DNA from: Caproicibacter sp002399225 | GTDB lineage: Bacteria; Bacillota; Clostridia; Oscillospirales; Acutalibacteraceae | Assembly (NCBI GenBank): GCA_036756705.1 | Contig: DAIOKN010000008.1 | Coordinates: 25,569-89,568, forward strand | Length of the DNA: 64,000 nucleotides | Reading direction: 5' to 3' | In this document: positions 8,102 to 16,780 of the stretch, one piece after another | Numbering within the stretch: position 1 is the stretch's first letter | Layout of the letters: each line of letters starts with the position of its first letter | Notes under the pieces: model-generated | Told to the model about the DNA's origin: nothing | Databases searched by the model: none | The model's input: only the letters and a program-made list of their open reading frames with translations | Made by a program: the position numbers and the translations under genes

Positions 8102-9214
8102 TCAAACGACGCTGCCCTTGCTGATAAAAATCGGATAGGATTCAAATCCCAGCAGGGAGCGGTCGTTTTGAATCAGAACGTCTTTATCTGTAATGACATA
8201 TTTTAATCTGCATCCTGGAAGGATTCTTCCATCCTGCAAAATGACGCAGTTTTCCACGACGGCCCCCTTGCCGATGCGCACCCCGCGGAACAAAACGCTG
8301 TTGCGCACGGTTCCGTCGATCACACAGCCGTCGGCAATCAGCGAATTCGACGCTTCCGCTCCCAGGCCGTACCTGGCCGGCATGTCGTCACGCACCTTAG
8401 TGTAAATCGGGCGCTCCGGGTTAAACAGCTGCGCCCGCACATCCGGCTGCATCAGCTCCATGTTGGCCGAAAAATAGGAAAGCGGAGAACAGATAATCCT
8501 CGCATATCCGCTGAATCCATAGGAAAACATCCGCAGGGAACCGAGGTTTCTCTGAAGCAGGTCGCGCTCAAACCCGTAAAGGTTCCTGCTGACGCAGTCG
8601 TCCACCAGACGGATCAGGAGCTCGCGCTTTAAGAGGATCATGCCGATTCCAAAGCGGCATTTTCCCTCGGTCCGCGGGCTGATCAGCAAATCGGTAATGC
8701 GGCCTTCCGAATCGGCCGAAAGGACAATCGGCTTGCTCATCTTCTGCGGCAGAGCGCCGAAACGGCTGACCATCGTCACATCGGCTCCCTTTTGAAGATG
8801 GTAAGACACCAACTCGGAATAATCAACGTTGCAGACAACGTCGCTGTCTGTCATCAGGACCAGGTCTTCTTTCGAGTCGGACAGGAACCGCTTGATGGAG
8901 GCCAGCGACTCGATGCGGTTGTTCGGCATGCGCATGTTTCCAAACGGAGGCAGAATGTAAAGGCCCTCCCGCTTTCTCGAAAGATCCCACGCTTTGCCGG
9001 AGCCGAGATGATCCATCAGGGACTGGTATTTGCTTTTCGTGATGACGCCGACCTTGTTGATTCCGGAATTGACCATATTGGAAAGGGGAAAGTCAATCAG
9101 GCGGTACCTGCCGCCGAACGGCACGGAACCCATGGTTCTTGTTTCGGTCAGATCGCGGAGCCGCTCTTCATGGATGTTGGAAAAGATCAGCCCCAGCATA
9201 TTATTCCCGCGCAT
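8102..9214 (-). CDS. glgD: Glucose-1-phosphate adenylyltransferase, GlgD regulatory-type subunit
   Basis: A 370-residue nucleotidyltransferase-like protein with a left-handed beta-helix C-terminus. It starts MLGLIFSNIHEERLRDLTE and keeps PFGGRYRLIDFPLSNMVNSG, but it lacks the nucleotide-binding AGGQGSRL signature present in GlgC. That is the hallmark of GlgD, the non-catalytic or modulating partner in Firmicutes. The ATG at 9214 has GGAGG upstream and overlaps the glgC stop by 14 bases, so the two subunits are translationally coupled. Confidence 0.93.
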   Translation of the reverse strand: MRGNNMLGLIFSNIHEERLRDLTETRTMGSVPFGGRYRLIDFPLSNMVNSGINKVGVITKSKYQSLMDHLGSGKAWDLSRKREGLYILPPFGNMRMPNNRIESLASIKRFLSDSKEDLVLMTDSDVVCNVDYSELVSYHLQKGADVTMVSRFGALPQKMSKPIVLSADSEGRITDLLISPRTEGKCRFGIGMILLKRELLIRLVDDCVSRNLYGFERDLLQRNLGSLRMFSYGFSGYARIICSPLSYFSANMELMQPDVRAQLFNPERPIYTKVRDDMPARYGLGAEASNSLIADGCVIDGTVRNSVLFRGVRIGKGAVVENCVILQDGRILPGCRLKYVITDKDVLIQNDRSLLGFESYPIFISKGSVV

Positions 9215-10436
9215 GTTTTTCCGCCTCCTCCGCAAGCGTTTCGGAATCAATCATGGCTTTCGGCGCAATCACGGCTCCGGGCGGAATGGAACAGCCGTTC
9301 CCCACAACCGCCACTCCCCAGGCATCTTTATCGGCGATATCCTCCGGCCGCGCGCCGATCTTTGCCCCCCGGCCGATCACGCAGTCTTCGGCGACAATGG
9401 CGTACTGCACGACGGCCCCTTCCTCCACGCGGGTGTTCGGCATAATGATCGAGTCGCGCACCACCGCGCCCGGGGCAATGGTAACGCCGGAAAAGAGAAC
9501 GGCAAAGTCGATCTCTCCATAGACGCTTCCGCCTTCCGCCACCAGCGAGTTCTGCACCTTGGCCTCCCCACCGATATAGTGGGGCGGCATGACGGGATTG
9601 CGGGTGTAAATTTTCCAGTCCTCCTCGTTCAGATCCAGCGGAACGTTCGGATCGAGCAAATCCATATTGGATTCCCACAGGCTGTCAATGGTCCCCACGT
9701 CTTTCCAGTAGCCCTCAAAGCGGTAGGCGAAAATGCGCTCCCCCGCTTTCAGCATGGCCGGAAGCACGTTCTTGCCGAAATCATTGGAAGAATGCGGGTC
9801 GGCCTCGTCCGCTTCCAGATAACTTCTGAGCTTGTTCCAGCTGAACACATAAATACCCATGGAGGCCTGATTATTTTTGGGGTGTTTCGGTTTCTCATCA
9901 AACTCATAGACAGACTCGTCCGAATTGGTGTTTAAAATTCCAAACCGGGAGGCTTCCTCCAGCGAAACCTCAATGGTCGCGATGGTGCAGTCCGCCTCCT
10001 TCTTCTTGTGGTAAGCAATCATCCGGGAATAGTCCATCTTGTAAATATGATCGCCAGAAAGAACAATGACATAGTCGGGATGGTAGCGTTCGATAAATGG
10101 GATATTCTGATAAATCGCATTGGCGGTACCCTTGTACCAGTCGGAACCGCGGCTGCGCTGAAACGGCGGCAGCACATGGACCCCTCCGTTCATACTATCC
10201 AAATCCCACGGCTGCCCGTTCCCAATATATTCATTCAGAATCAGAGGCTGGTACTGTGTGAGAACGCCGACGGTTTCAATTCCGGAATTGACACAGTTGG
10301 AAAGTGGAAAATCAATGATCCTGTACTTGCTGCCATAAGGGACTGCCGGCTTTGCCAGATTTTTTGTCAGCACTCCGAGCCTGCTGCCCTGGCCGCCCGC
10401 CAGCAGCATGGCCACGACCGGTTGTTTCGGCAACAT
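9201..10436 (-). CDS. glgC: Glucose-1-phosphate adenylyltransferase catalytic subunit
   Basis: A 411-residue enzyme that makes ADP-glucose from ATP and glucose-1-phosphate, the committed step of bacterial glycogen synthesis. It carries the nucleotide-binding loop MLLAGGQGSRLGVLTKNLAK near the N-terminus, the glucose-phosphate region YRIIDFPLSNCVNSGI, and VLSGDHIYKMDYSRM with the metal-binding Asp. The C-terminal beta-helix contains repeated VVRDSIIMPNTRV-like turns. It lies 19 bases after glgB and overlaps glgD. Confidence 0.96.
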   Translation of the reverse strand: MLPKQPVVAMLLAGGQGSRLGVLTKNLAKPAVPYGSKYRIIDFPLSNCVNSGIETVGVLTQYQPLILNEYIGNGQPWDLDSMNGGVHVLPPFQRSRGSDWYKGTANAIYQNIPFIERYHPDYVIVLSGDHIYKMDYSRMIAYHKKKEADCTIATIEVSLEEASRFGILNTNSDESVYEFDEKPKHPKNNQASMGIYVFSWNKLRSYLEADEADPHSSNDFGKNVLPAMLKAGERIFAYRFEGYWKDVGTIDSLWESNMDLLDPNVPLDLNEEDWKIYTRNPVMPPHYIGGEAKVQNSLVAEGGSVYGEIDFAVLFSGVTIAPGAVVRDSIIMPNTRVEEGAVVQYAIVAEDCVIGRGAKIGARPEDIADKDAWGVAVVGNGCSIPPGAVIAPKAMIDSETLAEEAEKHARE

Positions 10437-10455
10437 ATTATCTCTCCTTCCTTTT

Positions 10456-12420
10456 TTAGGCCTCTGTTTTACAAGTTCTGCCGCGCCCGCCGCCTTTTTT
10501 CGAACGGGACGGGCTCGGCCTGCGCCATCTGCATTTGAGGTAAATGACGGAAAGCGGAGGCAGGGTCAGGCTGATGGACTGTTCGCAGCCGTGCATCGGC
10601 ACTTTCTCGCTTCGAATGGAGGAACCATTGCTGATGCCGCTGCCGCCATACTCGGCCGCATCGGAGGAAAACACCTCTTCATAGATTCCGTCATACGGTG
10701 CGCCGATACAGTAATTGTCCCGCCGCACCGGCTGAAAATTGCAGACCGCAATCAGTTCTCTGCCCGATTTGTCGATCCTCCGGAACGCAATGACGCTCTG
10801 GGTATAGTCGTCATTGGAAATCCAGGAAAACCCTTCCCAGGAAAAGTCTATTTCCCACAGCGCCGGCGTATTCAGGTAAAAGTGATTGAGGTCATGAAAA
10901 AATTTTTTCTGTTTGCTGTGCTGCTCGTAATCCAGCAACATCCAGTCAAGCTCTTTTCTGTAGTCCCATTCGCTGAACTGGCTGAATTCCGTTCCCATAA
11001 AAATCAGCTTTTTTCCCGGGTGCGCCATCATATAGCACAGAAATGCGCGCACTCCCGCGAATTTCTGCTCATACTCCCCCGGCATTTTGGAAATCAGCGA
11101 ACGTTTTCCGTAAACCACTTCATCATGGGAAATCGGCAGGATAAAATTTTCAGAGAAGGCATAGAAAAACGAAAAGGTGAGATTGTCGTGGTTAAACGGC
11201 CGATAGACCGGGTCCAGCGCCATATAATGCAGCATATCGTTCATCCAGCCCATATTCCATTTATAGTTAAAACCCAGTCCCCCGGAGTAAGTCGGGCGGG
11301 AAACCATCGGCCAGGCGGTGGATTCCTCCGCGATCATCATCACATCTGGGAAACGGGCAAAAACGGTTTCGTTCAGTTTTTGCAGAAATGCAACGGCCTC
11401 CAGATTCTCTCTTCCGCCGTTCTGATTGGGGACCCATTCCCCTTCTTTGCGGCTGTAATCCAGGTAGAGCATTGAGGCGACGGCGTCCACCCGAATGCCG
11501 TCCACATGGTATTTCTCCAGCCAGAAAACCGCACTGGAAATCAAGAAGCTGACCACTTCCCTGCGCCCGTAATCAAAGACCAGTGTTCCCCACTCCTTAT
11601 GCTCCCCTTTCCTCGGGTCCGCATATTCATAGCACGGTGTTCCGTCAAACCGCGCCAGCCCGAATTCATCCTTTGGGAAATGTGCCGGAACCCAGTCTAT
11701 AATCACGCCGATCTTGTTCTCATGGCATTTTTCCACAAACCTCATGAGCTGTTTCGGTTCGCCATATCGGCAGGTCGGGGCGAAATATCCCGTCACCTGA
11801 TACCCCCAGGAACCCTCATAGGGATATTCGGTGACCGGCAAAAGCTCCACATGCGTGTAACCCATCTCTTTCAGGTATGGTACAAGCTGATCCGCCAGTT
11901 CTTCATAGGTCAGGGAACTGCCGTCTTCGTGCCTTTTCCAAGACCCGGGATGAACCTCATAAATGTTGACCGGCTGGCTGTAATGCGGCTTTGCCGCTTT
12001 ATGTCTGAACCAGGCGCGGTCTTTCCAGGGAAATCCTTCAATATCGTAATATTTGGAAGCTTTTCCTTCTCCGGCCTCAAAATGATAAGCATAAGGGTCA
12101 CTTTTGTACAGCGTTCGGCCATCCGATGTGACAATACAGAATTTGTAAGCGTCAAACCGTTTCCACACTCCCGGCAAAAAACATTCCCAAACGCCCCCGC
12201 CGATCGGTTCCATCTGATCCTGCCCAGCCTGCCACCGGTTGAAATCGCCGACTACGGAGATTTTCTCGGCGTTTGGAGCCCATACGCGGCAAACCATGCC
12301 TTCCTGCCCCTCGCGGGCAGAGCGGTGAACTCCCAGATAATCGAAAGCTCTGGCGTTTGTTCCATCCAAAAACCCGGCCAGCGGCGGGTCCATGCCGTTC
12401 TGCATTTTCATCTTCCGCAT
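10456..12420 (-). CDS. glgB: 1,4-alpha-glucan branching enzyme (GH13)
   Basis: A 654-residue GH13 enzyme that makes alpha-1,6 branches in glycogen. It has an N-terminal carbohydrate-binding beta-sandwich (RVWAPNAEKISVVGDFNRW near residue 40), then the catalytic barrel with GVIIDWVPAHFPKDE, the nucleophile region DGIRVDAVASMLYLDY, the acid region MIAEESTAWPMV and SHDEVVYGKRSL. The C-terminal 20 residues are unusually basic. The start at 12420 is supported by AAGGGGG nine bases upstream. It is the first gene of the glycogen operon, directly behind a good promoter. Confidence 0.95.
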   Translation of the reverse strand: MRKMKMQNGMDPPLAGFLDGTNARAFDYLGVHRSAREGQEGMVCRVWAPNAEKISVVGDFNRWQAGQDQMEPIGGGVWECFLPGVWKRFDAYKFCIVTSDGRTLYKSDPYAYHFEAGEGKASKYYDIEGFPWKDRAWFRHKAAKPHYSQPVNIYEVHPGSWKRHEDGSSLTYEELADQLVPYLKEMGYTHVELLPVTEYPYEGSWGYQVTGYFAPTCRYGEPKQLMRFVEKCHENKIGVIIDWVPAHFPKDEFGLARFDGTPCYEYADPRKGEHKEWGTLVFDYGRREVVSFLISSAVFWLEKYHVDGIRVDAVASMLYLDYSRKEGEWVPNQNGGRENLEAVAFLQKLNETVFARFPDVMMIAEESTAWPMVSRPTYSGGLGFNYKWNMGWMNDMLHYMALDPVYRPFNHDNLTFSFFYAFSENFILPISHDEVVYGKRSLISKMPGEYEQKFAGVRAFLCYMMAHPGKKLIFMGTEFSQFSEWDYRKELDWMLLDYEQHSKQKKFFHDLNHFYLNTPALWEIDFSWEGFSWISNDDYTQSVIAFRRIDKSGRELIAVCNFQPVRRDNYCIGAPYDGIYEEVFSSDAAEYGGSGISNGSSIRSEKVPMHGCEQSISLTLPPLSVIYLKCRWRRPSPSRSKKGGGRGRTCKTEA

Positions 12421-12451
12421 GCTGCTTGGCCCCCTTATTTTTTGTAATTTT

Positions 12452-12479
12452 ATCATAACACAATCTGGAAAAATATCAA
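12452..12479 (-). promoter_or_regulatory. Sigma-A-type promoter of the glycogen operon
   Basis: On the minus strand TTGATA (12474-12479), 16 bases, then TATGAT (12452-12457), about 30 bases before the glgB start. The surrounding 100 bases are AT-rich and hold nothing else that I recognise. Confidence 0.75.
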
Positions 12480-12599
12480 GATATTTAGTGATTATTGGTT
12501 GTATTTTTCACTATAAAAACAAATTTTTTGTTTGTTTTGTTAAAAAATTGGGGTGATTTTCTTCCTAATAAAGGCGTTGTGCCTGAAAAAAGCGCAGAC

Positions 12600-12647
12600 A
12601 AAAATACCCTTTCCCGCAGCAGCGTCCATGTTCCGGGAAAGGGTATT
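12600..12647 (-). terminator. Terminator at the end of the uronate operon
   Basis: On the minus strand a perfect 14-base-pair stem (12634-12647 with 12603-12616) and a 17-base loop are followed by TTTTTG. It lies about 160 bases after the kdgK stop and before the glgB promoter, and so separates the two operons. The 160 bases between hold no gene that I can see. Confidence 0.88.
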
Positions 12648-12807
12648 CAAGCGGACCTGACAAAAAAGGGACTGATTCGCTGATCCTTTGAAGCAGCAGC
12701 GAAATTTTCGCTCTGATTTAAACCGCTGTCATCTGCTCCATAAAGCCGATGAGGACCCGCCGGCTCAAGACAGCTTTCTCCTAACGGATAGGGCAGCAAT
12801 CCTCGTC

Positions 12808-13752
12808 TTAACATTTTTTTATGGATGACTCGCATTTTTCAAGGATTTCTCGTGTCGGCAGGCCCTCGTTGTCACCTTCGACCGTCGTCTGCAGGGCCCC
12901 GATAATATTTCCGCGCATCACAGCATCTTTCAGGGAAAGGCCCTCCAGGCGTCCACTGATAACACCCACAGCAAAACCGTCTCCGGCTCCCACTCTATCT
13001 ACAATTTTACCAGAATCAAAGCAAGGAAGATATGCATCTACCGTCGCACTTTTGACATAGGCGCCTTTCGGCCCGATTTTTACGGCAACATCCTTCACGC
13101 CTTTGGAAAGATAGTAATCGGCGATCTCTTCAGGTTTGCAAAACCCCGTAAGCGTCTTGCCTTCCGAAATGCCGGGCATCACCATGTCACTTTGGCAAGC
13201 GATCCGATTCAGCGTTTCTGCCATGGTAGCCTTATCCGGCCAGAGACTTGGCCTCAGATTTGGATCAAAAGAGAGATAGACTTTGTTTTCCTTTGCGCGC
13301 TCTATCAGTCTGAACGTTGCTGCAAGGCAGCTTTCGCTGAGTGCACATGGAATACCCGTGATATGGACATGGCTGATCTCGTCAAAAGGGATGTTGTCGA
13401 TATCTTTGGGGGTAATATGAGAAGCAGCAGAATCTTTTCTAAAATAAGCTGTTTCAGGTTCACGTGATTTATTTTTCAGCATAAATCCTGTAAGATGCTT
13501 GTCGGCAAAGCTGATCCCGGAAAGATCAAAATTCCTGTCACGCATACTATCATAAATGTATGCGCCAAACGGGTCATTTTTCCCAAGCTTCGTAATGTAA
13601 AGCGGAGTATGACCGAGCCGTTTCAGACCGATGCATACGTTCAGCTCGGCACCTGCAAGGGATTTCTTAAAAGTCCGGGCATCTTTCAGAGGGCCGGATT
13701 CCTGTGCGGTAAACAGAACCATCGGTTCTCCAAACGTCACCACTTTTGCCAT
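12808..13752 (-). CDS. kdgK: 2-dehydro-3-deoxygluconokinase (PfkB family)
   Basis: A 314-residue ribokinase/PfkB-family sugar kinase. It has the N-terminal VVTFGEPMVLFT, the sugar-binding AGAELNVCIGLKRLG, and the C-terminal catalytic and anion-hole motif DRVGAGDGFAVG. Its place behind kduI, kduD and eda argues for phosphorylation of 2-keto-3-deoxygluconate to KDPG, the substrate of Eda. It is the last gene of the minus-strand uronate operon and is followed by a terminator. Confidence 0.9.
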   Translation of the reverse strand: MAKVVTFGEPMVLFTAQESGPLKDARTFKKSLAGAELNVCIGLKRLGHTPLYITKLGKNDPFGAYIYDSMRDRNFDLSGISFADKHLTGFMLKNKSREPETAYFRKDSAASHITPKDIDNIPFDEISHVHITGIPCALSESCLAATFRLIERAKENKVYLSFDPNLRPSLWPDKATMAETLNRIACQSDMVMPGISEGKTLTGFCKPEEIADYYLSKGVKDVAVKIGPKGAYVKSATVDAYLPCFDSGKIVDRVGAGDGFAVGVISGRLEGLSLKDAVMRGNIIGALQTTVEGDNEGLPTREILEKCESSIKKC

Positions 13753-13787
13753 TTGACTTCCTCCAATATCATGAAATAAATTTTTAC

Positions 13788-14756
13788 TTAAAGTCTCTGT
13801 CGGATGTGAACGGCAAACCCTCCGAATTCATGCTGTAAATAGATTGAAACCGTCTTATTTTCTTTTACAGCACGGCTTTCTTCCCGAAAGGCAACTCCGG
13901 CACAACTTAAATGAAATTCTGCACGTGAAATATTGTTGGTATCAATGGCGATATGTCCATTTTCTCCCAAGCCTTTTGAATTGACAACTTCAATACCGGT
14001 ACCCACAAATTCAGAACTTTCACCTTCCGTTACCGGAAAGCCAAAAGTCTTTGCAAATTCATAGGAAAGCTTTTTCCCCGCTTCCATGTTTTTGGTGTTG
14101 ATCCCTACATGTGCCACTTCAAATCTAAGCAGTTTTTTAACAGATCTTCGGGCCATATCGGTAATTGCAGTCCAATTTTCAGAAGCGATATCCGCTTTTT
14201 TGCAAAGCCACCCGCCGCCGATCGCATGAATACAGTTGCAATTTACGTAATCGGAAAGGTTTTCAAGATTGATTCCGCCTGTCGGGATGAACTTTACCCT
14301 ATTGTATAGCGCGGCAAGGCTTTCGCACGCTTTTGCCCCGCCGCTGTTTTCCGCCGGGAAAAATTTCAATATGGTAAGTCCCATTGAAACCGCCTTTTGT
14401 ATTTCAGTTGCGGACATACAGCCCGGAATGACCGGGATATCCTTGCTCATACACCAACGAACCGTTTCTTCGTCAAACCCCGGTGACACAATATAATTGG
14501 CACCGGCTTTTACCGCCTGCTCTGCCTGCTTTTTGTTCAGCACGGTCCCGGCACCAACTAAAAATTCGGGCAATTCTTTTCTGATTTGGGAAATCCCCGC
14601 AAGGGCATACTCGGTCCGGAGCGTCACCTCCACGGTATCAATCCCGCCGTTTCTGAGTGCTTTCGCCAGAGGCACGGCATGCTCAGCGCAGTCTAAAACC
14701 GCTGTAGGAATGAGGCCGATTTTTCCCAGCCGGTCTAAAACACGGTTTCCATCCAT
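13788..14756 (-). CDS. eda: KDPG/KHG aldolase with C-terminal VOC-like domain
   Basis: Residues 1-205 form a class I 2-keto-3-deoxy-6-phosphogluconate aldolase. They include the catalytic Glu43 in TVEVTLRT, the GAGTVL loop, the Schiff-base Lys131 in ILKFFPAE, and the phosphate loop PTGGINLEN. The enzyme splits KDPG into pyruvate and glyceraldehyde-3-phosphate. Residues 211-322 are an added domain (FEVAHVGINTKN to the C-terminus) with the look of a vicinal-oxygen-chelate/glyoxalase fold: an opening strand with His, a helix, and HIAIDTNNI. Stand-alone Eda is about 210 residues, so this is a fusion. AGGAG lies nine bases before the ATG. About 190 bases without a gene separate it from kduD upstream. 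Confidence 0.9.
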   Translation of the reverse strand: MDGNRVLDRLGKIGLIPTAVLDCAEHAVPLAKALRNGGIDTVEVTLRTEYALAGISQIRKELPEFLVGAGTVLNKKQAEQAVKAGANYIVSPGFDEETVRWCMSKDIPVIPGCMSATEIQKAVSMGLTILKFFPAENSGGAKACESLAALYNRVKFIPTGGINLENLSDYVNCNCIHAIGGGWLCKKADIASENWTAITDMARRSVKKLLRFEVAHVGINTKNMEAGKKLSYEFAKTFGFPVTEGESSEFVGTGIEVVNSKGLGENGHIAIDTNNISRAEFHLSCAGVAFREESRAVKENKTVSIYLQHEFGGFAVHIRQRL

Positions 14757-14943
14757 TTATGTCACTCCTGTCAGTTTTTGATTTTTATTCACTTTCGGAA
14801 ATTCTGAATACCCCCAGCTTCCTTCCCGCGTTTTGTCTGATCTCTCAACCGGCACCAAGCATTCGGGAATGATGGAAATCATCCTGGCATTTTCCAGAAT
14901 GCATCAAGATAGATCAGCACCATTCATTCTTATCTTTCTATTC

Positions 14944-15702
14944 CTATTGTGCAAGATAGCCGCCGTCGACCGGGATAATGGCTCCACTGATATAATCGGA
15001 TGCTTCCGAGGCCAAAAAAACAATAATGCCCTTTACATCGTCGGGGGTTCCCCATCTTCCGGCCGGAATTCTTGACAGGATCTCCTGATTCCGCTTCGGA
15101 TCTTGAATCAGATTTACATTCATGTCCGTCGCCATATATCCGGGTGCAACGGCATTTACGTTGATTCCCCTGCCTGCCCATTCGTTGGAAAGCGCTTTCG
15201 TCAGCTGGGCGACTCCGCCTTTGCTGGCCGCATAAGCCGGCACCGTATATCCTCCGAAAAAGCTAAGCATGGAAGCGACATTAATGATTTTTCCTTTCCC
15301 CTGCTTAAGCATGAGTCGCCCCGCTAACTGACACAGTTGAAAGACTGCGTTCAAATTGACATTGATGACATCATCCCAGTCATTGAAAGCGAAATCTTCA
15401 CATCTATTTCGCCTTTGAATCCCGGCGCAATTCACTAAAATATCCAACTTGCCTCCGACCATGGCGACTGCTTTCTCAAAAGCGGCGGGGACTTTTTCCC
15501 GATCTCCCAAATCGGCCTTGACGCCAAACACGTCGTATCCTTTCTGCTTAAGTTCATCCACAGTGGAAAAGACTCTGTCGCTGGATGCAAGAATCACTAC
15601 TTTTGCCCCGGCTTCACACAAAGCTTCGGACATTCCTTTTCCCAAGCCTCTGGTTCCGCCTGTCACGATCGCGTTTTTATCAGCCAAACTAAAACGATTC
15701 AT
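14944..15702 (-). CDS. kduD: 2-deoxy-D-gluconate 3-dehydrogenase-type short-chain dehydrogenase
   Basis: A 252-residue classical short-chain dehydrogenase. It has the cofactor loop TGGTRGLGKGM (about 15-25), NCAGI (about 91), the catalytic Ser in INVASMLSFFGG, YAASKGG with Tyr and Lys (about 157-163), and VNAVAPGYMATDMN. KduD reduces 2,5-diketo-3-deoxygluconate, the KduI product, to 2-keto-3-deoxygluconate. The operon partners KduI, KdgK and Eda make this assignment more likely than another sugar dehydrogenase. Confidence 0.88.
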   Translation of the reverse strand: MNRFSLADKNAIVTGGTRGLGKGMSEALCEAGAKVVILASSDRVFSTVDELKQKGYDVFGVKADLGDREKVPAAFEKAVAMVGGKLDILVNCAGIQRRNRCEDFAFNDWDDVINVNLNAVFQLCQLAGRLMLKQGKGKIINVASMLSFFGGYTVPAYAASKGGVAQLTKALSNEWAGRGINVNAVAPGYMATDMNVNLIQDPKRNQEILSRIPAGRWGTPDDVKGIIVFLASEASDYISGAIIPVDGGYLAQ

Positions 15703-15744
15703 TAGAAAATATCCTTTCTGAAAAATTCCAAATTCTGCCTCCGC

Positions 15745-16746
15745 TTAAAATTGAAACATAACCTTAATGGCACCTGTCCCTCGGGCAGTCAACAGATCGA
15801 ATCCCTTTTGAGCCTCCGCTGCCGGCAAAACATGAGTGATGATTCTTTCATAATTACGCTCACTGCTAATGATTTTAGAGGCAATTAAAAAATCTTTTCT
15901 ACGATAAACACGGATAAACTGAATTGAGGTTTCTTTGAACATCCCCTGGATCAACGGCATCTCAGCCGGTTTTTTATAAGCTGCAACAATAACAATGTGG
16001 CCATGAACCTTTATTACAGCAAGCAGCTCTTTCGCAACTGCCTGCACTCCCGCACAGTCAAAGACCCAGTCAAAGCCGTTATGATCCAGATTCTGCGTGA
16101 TTGCCTCCAAATCCTGCTCAACCGGATCAATGACATGAAATCCCATGGAACGGGCAATTTGGGCGCGGGAACGGTCCGGCTCAACCATCGTAACACTAGA
16201 TGCACCCAGGATACGCAGAGTATTGGCAGTTGCCAGTCCAATGGTTCCGCAGCCGAAAACGAGAGCATTATCACCCGGTAAGAATTTACTTTCCCTTACC
16301 GCATGGACGGTAACTGCAACCGGTTCTACAAACGCCCCCAATTTGTCGGAGACGGAATCATCCAGCGGAACAATTTTATCAAGAGGAGCCGCAACATATT
16401 CGGCCATACCGCCGCTGCAATCGATTCCCAAAAGCTTCAAAGTATTGCATACATGGGCATTTCCGGTCTTACACGGTTCACAGTGCCCGCAGGAAAGCAG
16501 CGGATAAACCGTTACGCGCGTGCCCCGGGGCAGATTTGGATAATCATTTACCATTGTCCCGGAGAATTCGTGACCGATGATCAGCGGCGCTTTTGCCCTA
16601 GGATGCGTCCCTGCATAAATATTCAAATCTGTTCCGCAAATTCCAGCGTAACTGACTTTAATCAGCCCCCAGCCTTCTTTTACTTCAGGCTCTGGGACAT
16701 CTTTAAATGCAATTTTGCCTGCACCTTCATATAAAATAGCCTTCAT
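15745..16746 (-). CDS. Zinc-dependent medium-chain alcohol/polyol dehydrogenase
   Basis: A 333-residue medium-chain dehydrogenase. The catalytic-zinc residues are in AGICGTDLNIY (Cys38) and IIGHEFSG (His). The structural-zinc cysteines lie in CGHCEPCKTGNAHVC. A Rossmann motif reads VFGCGTIGLATA. The family oxidises secondary alcohols of polyols or sugar acids (idonate, threonine, galactitol and butanediol enzymes are relatives). Its position inside the uronate operon suggests a sugar-acid substrate such as an aldonate, but the exact one cannot be read from the sequence. Confidence 0.85.
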   Translation of the reverse strand: MKAILYEGAGKIAFKDVPEPEVKEGWGLIKVSYAGICGTDLNIYAGTHPRAKAPLIIGHEFSGTMVNDYPNLPRGTRVTVYPLLSCGHCEPCKTGNAHVCNTLKLLGIDCSGGMAEYVAAPLDKIVPLDDSVSDKLGAFVEPVAVTVHAVRESKFLPGDNALVFGCGTIGLATANTLRILGASSVTMVEPDRSRAQIARSMGFHVIDPVEQDLEAITQNLDHNGFDWVFDCAGVQAVAKELLAVIKVHGHIVIVAAYKKPAEMPLIQGMFKETSIQFIRVYRRKDFLIASKIISSERNYERIITHVLPAAEAQKGFDLLTARGTGAIKVMFQF

Positions 16747-16780
16747 TTCACATGACTCCTTTACGGATATACAGAAAAAG

